This document shows, one piece after another, positions 7,425 to 12,722 of a stretch of 12,722 nucleotides of DNA. The DNA lies in NCBI GenBank assembly GCA_937894535.1, contig CALBHI010000040.1:1-12722 (forward strand), given 5' to 3'. Numbering within the stretch: position 1 is the stretch's first letter; each line of letters opens with the position of its first letter. Source of the DNA: an uncultured Verrucomicrobiota bacterium (lineage in GTDB: Bacteria; Verrucomicrobiota; Kiritimatiellia; CAIVKH01). Below the pieces are notes generated by a model. The model was not told the DNA's origin. It did no database searches and worked only from the letters and a program-made list of their open reading frames with translations. The position numbers and the translations under genes were made by a program.

Positions 7425-7453
7425 AGGTTATGGGATGGTTTAGAACACGTCAA
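7425..7453 (-). promoter_or_regulatory. Candidate sigma-70 promoter of the TPR-ExbB-ExbD operon
   Basis: Read on the minus strand, TTGACG (7453-7448) matches the -35 consensus at five of six positions. It is followed after exactly 17 bp by TAACCT (7430-7425), a weak -10 with three matches. The expected start of transcription is near 7418, giving a leader of about 47 nt before the ATG at 7371. It is the only good candidate in the 86-bp gap before the motor cluster. Confidence 0.45.
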
Positions 7454-7457
7454 GAAA

Positions 7458-8324
7458 TCAGACCGTTCGGATCGGTGTATTTATGTGTACATCCGGTGTA
7501 TCGAAATGGATCGACCACGGCGGACGGGTCCCAGGTCGCCAGCCATGGAGGATCCCGGGGCGGGTTAAGGCGAAGTCGTAGCGCACGGGATCGTCCGGCC
7601 GGAGCAAACGGAATTGATGGGTGATCTCCAAGGCCGCCCGCCCATCGGGCCGGGCGCGTCGGGTGAAGCGCGCAGCCTTGGCGAAGGCAAAGATGTGGGT
7701 ATCGAGCGGAATGACCAACCGTGCCGGATCAAGTCCGGTCCAGCATCCCGGGTCGATCTCATCTCGCCGGATCATCCACCGCGCATACAAGTAAAGCCGT
7801 TTACACGGACTGTTGGCCGCGGGATCCGCCAGCAGATGCCTCCCGCCCCGCATGGCTGCGCCACGCAAGACCTTGACCCACGCCGTCAGGGTGTTCCGGT
7901 AATCGTCACCGGGTTGATCGAGTTCGCGAAACAGGGACCCGAGCGATCCGTGCGAGCGTATGGCACGCGCCATGCCTACGAGCAAATCGCCCAGCGCCAC
8001 TTCGTCGGTCCAGCGATGCCGGAACCCCGCGACCGCATGGCGTATCTCCCGTTCCCCGGTCCCGCGTAACCATGCAGCGGGCAGGCCCACCATCCGACGC
8101 ACAACCTCTTCCATGCTGCGGTGAATCACCGCGACATTTCCATAAGCAAGCGAAGCGGCGAGCAGACCGATGATTTCCTGATCGTCGGGATCGCGGTAAC
8201 GATGAACAAATTGGAGCGGATCGGAACCTAGCCATGTGCGTCGATGGTACTGTTCGCGCAGTGTCTCAAGCCACAGCAACGCCGCCTCCCGCTCGCAGGC
8301 TTTCCATCGCCGGTTAGCGCCCAC
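7458..8324 (-). CDS. DUF2400 / TIGR02757 family protein
   Basis: A 288-aa member of the DUF2400 (TIGR02757) family, whose biochemical role I do not know. The family signature runs through the protein: DPLQFVHRYRDPDDQEI (35-51), LLAASLAYGNV (54-64), KRLYLYARWMIRRDEIDPG (175-193), IPLDTHIF (205-212), and DDPVRYDFALTRPGI (244-258). The IPLDTH motif, with an Asp two residues before His, recalls the VDTHV segment of helix-hairpin-helix DNA glycosylases. A DNA-repair-like fold is therefore plausible but unproven. The start is a GTG at 8324, inside the last codons of the phosphodiesterase gene (11-bp overlap), with GGAGG about 11 bp upstream; this implies translational coupling. About 30 residues beyond PGI (WRPGTRPPW and onward) form a C-terminal tail that seems longer than usual for the family. 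The two genes likely form a two-gene unit ending before the motor operon. Confidence 0.9.
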   Translation of the reverse strand: MGANRRWKACEREAALLWLETLREQYHRRTWLGSDPLQFVHRYRDPDDQEIIGLLAASLAYGNVAVIHRSMEEVVRRMVGLPAAWLRGTGEREIRHAVAGFRHRWTDEVALGDLLVGMARAIRSHGSLGSLFRELDQPGDDYRNTLTAWVKVLRGAAMRGGRHLLADPAANSPCKRLYLYARWMIRRDEIDPGCWTGLDPARLVIPLDTHIFAFAKAARFTRRARPDGRAALEITHQFRLLRPDDPVRYDFALTRPGILHGWRPGTRPPWSIHFDTPDVHINTPIRTV

Positions 8325-9012
8325 GGCCCAGGACCTCCAGCAGCCGTGCCGGATCGTCGGTAATACATCGATCCACGCCCGCTGCCCGCAACGATGCTGC
8401 GATGGCCGGATCGTTTACCGTCCATACCGTGCAGATCAATCCGGCAGCATGAATAGCCCTAATCACCGAGGCATCCAGCGCCGAGGACCAACCCACGCTG
8501 AGCCCCTCCCACCGGGATCGGACCGCGAGCGCCAGCAGGGCATCAAGCCGACGCACGTCCCCGGCCTCGACATTCAACGATACGGGAACGCCGGGCAACG
8601 CCAACACCGCTTCGGACATCACCACCGGATCGAACCCCAGCAATCCGATGCGCAGCGGTCGTGCGGTGCCCAGCACCGAAGCCAACGGGGACAACACCTC
8701 CCGACCCGCCTTGATCTCGACGAGCACCCGCGACCCGGCCGGAGCCGCATCCAACACCTGGGCCAGCGAAGGAACCGGTTCGCCGCGCACCCGCCAGGTC
8801 TGAAGCTCAGCCCACGTGGTGGACGCAAGCGTACGGGAGCACCCGGCCAACCGCGCCCCGTCGGCATCATGGAATACGACCGGTACGCCGTCGGCGGTCA
8901 GGTGGATGTCCAGCTCCACCCCATCCGCCCCGGCTTCCCACGCCGCACGGAACGACACCAGGGTATTCTCCGGCGCAACCGCCGCCGCCCCGCGATGACC
9001 CAGAATCAACAT
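8314..9012 (-). CDS. Glycerophosphodiester phosphodiesterase (GDPD/UgpQ type)
   Basis: A 232-aa cytoplasmic enzyme, with no signal peptide, of the GDPD TIM-barrel family. It hydrolyses glycerophosphodiesters from phospholipid turnover to sn-glycerol-3-phosphate and an alcohol. Visible catalytic elements are GHRG (5-8) with the catalytic His6 and Arg7, PENT (14-17), GADGVELDIHLT with the metal ligands Glu33 and Asp35 (28-39), and VVFHD with the second catalytic His48 (45-49). Further matches are VEIK (98-101), the late-barrel TVWTVNDP, and the closing GVDRCITDDP, in place of the usual G-V-D-G-I-I-T-D-x-P. The length of about 230-250 aa fits bacterial UgpQ. The ATG at 9012 starts directly at the first barrel strand; no strong ribosome site precedes it. 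The DUF2400 gene overlaps its 3' end. It is divergent from the tRNA-Ser gene across a 106-bp gap. Confidence 0.94.
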   Translation of the reverse strand: MLILGHRGAAAVAPENTLVSFRAAWEAGADGVELDIHLTADGVPVVFHDADGARLAGCSRTLASTTWAELQTWRVRGEPVPSLAQVLDAAPAGSRVLVEIKAGREVLSPLASVLGTARPLRIGLLGFDPVVMSEAVLALPGVPVSLNVEAGDVRRLDALLALAVRSRWEGLSVGWSSALDASVIRAIHAAGLICTVWTVNDPAIAASLRAAGVDRCITDDPARLLEVLGRGR

Positions 9013-9057
9013 GCCGACAGCATACCGGCCCGTTTTCCCCCGCCAACCAGAATCACC

Positions 9058-9086
9058 TTGCCCCGCCGGATTGAATCCGCTAGGTT
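9058..9086 (+). promoter_or_regulatory. Candidate promoter of the tRNA-Ser gene
   Basis: TTGCCC (9058-9063), a 17-bp spacer, then TAGGTT (9081-9086). Transcription would start near 9093, about 25 bp before the mature tRNA. The spacer contains a dyad, CGGATT-G-AATCCG (9067-9079). The spacing is ideal but the hexamers are only partial matches (TTG-C- and TA---T). Confidence 0.45.
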
Positions 9087-9118
9087 GCGCTCATTCCTTC
9101 CAGGAATACGACCCGTGC

Positions 9119-9213
9119 GGAGAGATGGCAGAGTGGTCGAATGCGAGTGATTGCTAATCACTTGTACTTGGGTTAACCAGGTACCGAGGGTTCGAATCCC
9201 TCTCTCTCCGCCA
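9119..9213 (+). tRNA. tRNA-Ser (anticodon GCU)
   Basis: A class II tRNA that reads AGC/AGU serine codons. The acceptor stem GGAGAGA (9119-9125) pairs with TCTCTCC (9203-9209). The discriminator base is G9210 and the CCA end is encoded (9211-9213). The anticodon stem is AGTGA/TCACT around the loop TTGCTAA, giving anticodon GCT. The long variable arm forms an 8-bp stem GTACTTGG/CCAGGTAC with one G-U pair. The T arm is GAGGG-TTCGAAT-CCCTC. It is the only plus-strand gene of the window. No T-run terminator follows before the end of the convergent photolyase-like gene, 59 bp away. Confidence 0.97.
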
Positions 9214-9239
9214 TTCGATGCACTCCACTTCGTTCCGCT

Positions 9240-9270
9240 GGCTTATGGTAAGCAAAGGCGGGCTTATGGT
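9240..9270. repeat. 10-bp direct repeat downstream of the tRNA-Ser gene
   Basis: GGCTTATGGT occurs at 9240-9249 and 9261-9270, 21 bp apart. The first copy is part of a small hairpin, GCTTA-TGG-TAAGC (9241-9253), with no T-run. It lies between the tRNA 3' end and the stop of the photolyase-like gene. No function is evident. Confidence 0.5.
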
Positions 9271-9272
9271 CC

Positions 9273-10499
9273 TCACACCCGCAGAGGAGTTGTGATGCCG
9301 CCGATCAACTCCGGCAGATGCTCCTTGAAGCGGAAGTATCCGTGGGTGGCGTGGGGCCAGCAGGCTTGGTCCCACGGATGCCGAAGCTGGACGAAGGTGA
9401 TCCCGTTCGCGGCGCCGTGCGCGGCGACCTGGTCCATGATCCCATCCCAGAAACCCACCGGCGGTTCCGCGACGGCGACGGCATCCAACCGGTGTTGCCG
9501 GGCCCATTCGACCACCCGTTCCGGAAGCGCGTGTTCATCCTCGAATCCGGCCACCGGATCACCCCACCCCGCGTCGTTGACGGCATCGCGCAACACGGCA
9601 CGGCGGAAGTCCACAACGCGCCCAGCCACGCCGAACCGAGCATACGCCCGGCCAGGCCACGCCAGCGCCACCGCTCGGATCCGCTCACGCGGGGCCAGCC
9701 ACCGCAACGCCCCGGCATCGTCATCGGTCAGCACCACGCCGACCCGGCCTCGTTCCGGGTAGCGCGAAACATCCGGCAAAACGCGAGGCGGTGGCAGCGG
9801 CGGGGCAACCACCGGGGCCGGATGTTCAGCGAGCGGACGCGTCACCGCGAAGCGACCACCGGTGAAATGCCGGATGTTGTCCGCGCGCGCCACGTAGTGT
9901 TTGCCCACGGTCTGGCAACCCGCCACCCAACGCCAACCGAGGGTGTTCGATGCCGGATCGCCGTCGAGCAGGTGGCGCAGGAAAAAATCCGCACCAGCCT
10001 GCCACGGCAAGCCGAAGGTGAATATCCAGATGCTGGCAAACCACATCCGCGCATGGTTGTGCAGGTAGCCGGTCTGGACCAATTCGGCGACAAAGGCATC
10101 GAAACAGTCCAGGCCGGTTTGGCCAGACACCGCCTGCCGGTAACGTTCATCGCGTTGCCACGTCTCCCGGTCACGGTCACACACGGCAACGTAGTCGGTC
10201 CACACTGAAGGACGCACCTGGAGCCATCCTTTCCAATAGGTGCGCCAGCAGACCTCCTGAAGAAATTTCTCCGCCTCGCGATACCGGTGGCCGGTCAGGA
10301 CGGCGCGGATGACCTCCGTTTCGTGCAGGGCCCGCACCCGCAACCACGGCGAGAGGCGCGATACGTTGGAGCGATCGCCCGGCCCGCGGTCCTCGTTGCG
10401 GTGCACAGCGTAGAAGTTCCCGGCCCGCGGCAGGAAGTCATCGAGCGCCGCCATGGCCGCGGAGCGGGTCGGCTGCCAATCCAATGCATGCGTGGTCAT
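9273..10499 (-). CDS. Photolyase/cryptochrome-like FAD-binding protein with C-terminal alpha/beta domain
   Basis: A 408-aa flavoprotein. Residues about 10-215 match the photolyase FAD-binding domain: the N-terminal RSNVSRLSPWLRVRAL (43-58), FLQEVCWRTYWKGWLQ (79-94), GQTGLDCFDAFVAELVQTGY (126-145), LHNHARMWFASIWIF (146-160), and the FAD-binding DGDPASNTLGWRWVAGCQT (179-197). The N-terminal antenna domain of ordinary photolyases is absent. Instead a Pro-rich linker (about 222-245) leads to an alpha/beta domain (about 250-400) with VGVVLTDDDAG, LDAVAVAEPPVG and ITFVQLRHPWD as likely strands. It ends THGYFRFKEHLPEL, reminiscent of the Y-x-VFTPF segment that closes the antenna domain. A light-driven repair or sensor role is inferred. 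The ATG at 10499 is chosen because the ORF upstream runs through the ahcY terminator; a short GTAGGTG precedes it. The downstream end lies 59 bp from the tRNA-Ser gene. Confidence 0.85.
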   Translation of the reverse strand: MTTHALDWQPTRSAAMAALDDFLPRAGNFYAVHRNEDRGPGDRSNVSRLSPWLRVRALHETEVIRAVLTGHRYREAEKFLQEVCWRTYWKGWLQVRPSVWTDYVAVCDRDRETWQRDERYRQAVSGQTGLDCFDAFVAELVQTGYLHNHARMWFASIWIFTFGLPWQAGADFFLRHLLDGDPASNTLGWRWVAGCQTVGKHYVARADNIRHFTGGRFAVTRPLAEHPAPVVAPPLPPPRVLPDVSRYPERGRVGVVLTDDDAGALRWLAPRERIRAVALAWPGRAYARFGVAGRVVDFRRAVLRDAVNDAGWGDPVAGFEDEHALPERVVEWARQHRLDAVAVAEPPVGFWDGIMDQVAAHGAANGITFVQLRHPWDQACWPHATHGYFRFKEHLPELIGGITTPLRV

Positions 10500-10526
10500 G
10501 CACCTACCATCCGCCAACCGCGGCGG

Positions 10527-10556
10527 AATACAACCGGGTGTCCAACGATTGGACAA
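10527..10556 (-). promoter_or_regulatory. Candidate promoter of the photolyase-like gene, overlapping a dyad
   Basis: On the minus strand TTGTCC (10556-10551), an 18-bp spacer and TGTATT (10532-10527) give four matches in each hexamer. The ATG follows 27 bp after the -10. The 17-bp dyad at 10539-10555 covers the -35 edge and most of the spacer, a layout in which a bound regulator would directly control RNA polymerase. Confidence 0.45.
10539..10555. promoter_or_regulatory. 17-bp dyad, proximal candidate operator of the photolyase-like gene
   Basis: TGTCCAA-CGA-TTGGACA is a perfect inverted repeat with 7-bp arms and a 3-bp centre. A second, related dyad lies with its centre 32 bp away. Confidence 0.6.
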
Positions 10557-10570
10557 CGCGCCGTTGCCGC

Positions 10571-10587
10571 TATCCAGTCGTTGGACA
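10571..10587. promoter_or_regulatory. 17-bp imperfect dyad, distal candidate operator
   Basis: TATCCAG-TCG-TTGGACA repeats the arm TTGGACA exactly, with two mismatches in the other arm relative to a perfect dyad. TTGGACAA is found at 10549-10556 and 10581-10588, 32 bp apart (about three helical turns), so both sites face the same side of the DNA, upstream of the candidate promoter. Confidence 0.55.
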
Positions 10588-10625
10588 AGCGCAACGCGCA
10601 GGAGAACCGGGGTCCGCGACGGCAC

Positions 10626-10656
10626 AAAAAAAGCGCCCCCCTTGCGGGGAGCGCTT
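10626..10656 (-). terminator. Intrinsic terminator of ahcY
   Basis: In the minus-strand RNA, AGCGC plus UCCCC pairs with GGGGG plus GCGCU around a GCAA loop, a 10-bp stem with one U-G pair. It is followed by seven U. It lies 25 bp after the ahcY stop. The U-G pair is a C-A mismatch on the opposite strand, which fixes the direction. Confidence 0.92.
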
Positions 10657-10680
10657 CGCTGCATCAAACCAGACGACCGT

Positions 10681-12102
<1,422 letters not shown>

Positions 12103-12137
12103 GTCTCTCTGCTCCTTCGTGTTTGATACTGTTGCTG

Positions 12138-12722
12138 TTACTTGCTTGCACTCGCCAACAAAACGGTAAAGGCATCCGAGGCGGCCGGCAGCCGCTCCGT
12201 CCGCACCTGCTTCAATCCCGCGGCCATCATCCAGTCGCGGACCTCCTGCTCACCGAATCCGAGCCACTGGTCGGCCCATTGTTCGCGCACCCAATCCTGG
12301 TCGTGCTTGACCAGATCGAGCATGATCACCTGCCCGCCTGGTCGCAGAATCCGCGCGGCTTCGCGCACCGCCGCTTCCGGCTGCGCGGCATGGTGCAGCG
12401 CCTGGCTCAGGAACACCGCGTCGGCCGAGGCATCGGCCAGCGGCAACGATTCCATGTCGCTCTCGCACACCTGCACGACCGAGCCCAATCCGGACGCTTC
12501 GGCCTTGTTGCGGACCTCTTTCAACATGGCCTGCGACTGGTCCACCGCCGTCACGCGGCTGGCGAACCGGGCGAGCAGCAAGGCCAATTCGCCCTCCCCG
12601 GCTCCCATGTCCACCACCTCGCGTCCGGAAAACCCGGCTGCCAGTCCGGCGGCCAACGCCGACCACCCGCCCCCGGGCTGGGTCAGCTCTCCGTATTTAC
12701 CGGCCATCTTTTCAAAAAACTC
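12138..12722 (-). CDS. SAM-dependent methyltransferase domain protein, probably the C-terminal part of an ArsR-methyltransferase fusion (SahR-like)
   Basis: The reading frame is open to the window edge: codons for EFFEK precede the first visible ATG (12707), so the gene continues upstream. The visible 194 residues form a class I Rossmann methyltransferase domain: motif I VVDMGAGEGELALLLAR (36-52), the acidic end of strand 2 at AVDQS (59-63, Asp61), ESDMESLPL (87-95), and the family-typical LSQALHHAAQPEAA (105-118). Then come RILRPGGQVIMLDL (124-137) and DQWLGFGEQEVRDWM (151-165). The lead-in FFEKMAGKYGEL and the LSQALHHA/WLGF segments are what I recall from ArsR/SmtB-type regulators with a C-terminal methyltransferase domain, including SahR, the SAH-responsive regulator of the methionine cycle in Proteobacteria. 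The HTH part would lie outside the window. It is probably co-transcribed with ahcY, 35 bp downstream. An ordinary methyltransferase remains possible. Confidence 0.85.
   Translation of the reverse strand, partial: EFFEKMAGKYGELTQPGGGWSALAAGLAAGFSGREVVDMGAGEGELALLLARFASRVTAVDQSQAMLKEVRNKAEASGLGSVVQVCESDMESLPLADASADAVFLSQALHHAAQPEAAVREAARILRPGGQVIMLDLVKHDQDWVREQWADQWLGFGEQEVRDWMMAAGLKQVRTERLPAASDAFTVLLASASK

Noticed and set aside
9013..9050. Promoter TTGGCG-N16-TATGCT for the phosphodiesterase gene
   Set aside because: The -10 would end about 6 bp before the start codon, leaving essentially no leader; not convincing.
9119..9270. tRNA-Ser with nearby direct repeats as a phage or island attachment site
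   Set aside because: No copy of the tRNA 3' end and no integrase is present in the window; the GGCTTATGGT repeat is short and does not overlap the tRNA.
9154..9507. 117-aa minus-strand frame ending RERDSNPRYLVNPSTSD
   Set aside because: The tail is the reverse translation of the tRNA-Ser gene, a well-known false ORF signature; the rest is out of frame with the photolyase-like gene.
12103..12137. SAH riboswitch before ahcY
   Set aside because: The gap to the upstream gene is only 35 bp and holds little beyond the ribosome site.

Overview
The window is about 12.7 kb of GC-rich DNA from a Gram-negative bacterium. Apart from one tRNA gene, every gene lies on the minus strand. Several features fit the Planctomycetota/Verrucomicrobiota/Kiritimatiellota/Lentisphaerota (PVC) group: an ExbB-ExbD-ExbD motor operon with large periplasmic TPR proteins and a squalene-cyclase-like QW-repeat protein, a DUF2400/TIGR02757 protein, and TAGGTT-type promoter -10 elements. 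This assignment is from memory of family distributions and was not checked by search.

Layout in transcription order, from high to low coordinates. (1) 12722-10681: the C-terminal part of a methyltransferase-like protein, cut by the window edge and probably an ArsR-methyltransferase fusion of the SahR type, is followed 35 bp later by ahcY (S-adenosylhomocysteine hydrolase). A strong intrinsic terminator closes this unit at 10626-10656. (2) 10620-9273: a photolyase/cryptochrome-like flavoprotein with an unusual domain order. Its candidate promoter sits in two matching 17-bp dyads whose centres are 32 bp apart. (3) 9119-9213: tRNA-Ser(GCU) on the plus strand with encoded CCA and its own candidate promoter. 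(4) 9012-7458: a glycerophosphodiester phosphodiesterase, overlapped by 11 bp by a GTG-started DUF2400 gene. (5) 7371-518: a six-gene cluster containing a 936-aa TPR protein, a 258-aa TPR protein, an ExbB/TolQ-type channel subunit, two different ExbD/TolR-type subunits, and a 500-aa protein with a TonB-like membrane anchor and a QW-repeat alpha/alpha-barrel domain. (6) 460-1: the N-terminal ATPase part of MutL, running off the left edge.

The most interesting region is unit 5. It has the parts of a proton-motive-force machine of the TonB/Tol/Agl class: one channel protein and two TolR/ExbD proteins that both keep the membrane aspartate. The protein in the TonB position has the S-x3-H spacing of the TonB transmembrane helix followed by a very acidic linker. 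Instead of a TonB C-terminal domain it carries a terpenoid-cyclase-fold domain without a visible DxDD catalytic motif. The two exported TPR proteins would supply periplasmic scaffolding, as CpoB does for Tol-Pal. I infer an energised envelope machine whose force-transmitting arm ends in a QW-repeat barrel; its cargo is unknown.

The second point of interest is the photolyase-like gene. Its FAD-binding domain comes first and an alpha/beta domain resembling the usual N-terminal antenna domain comes last.
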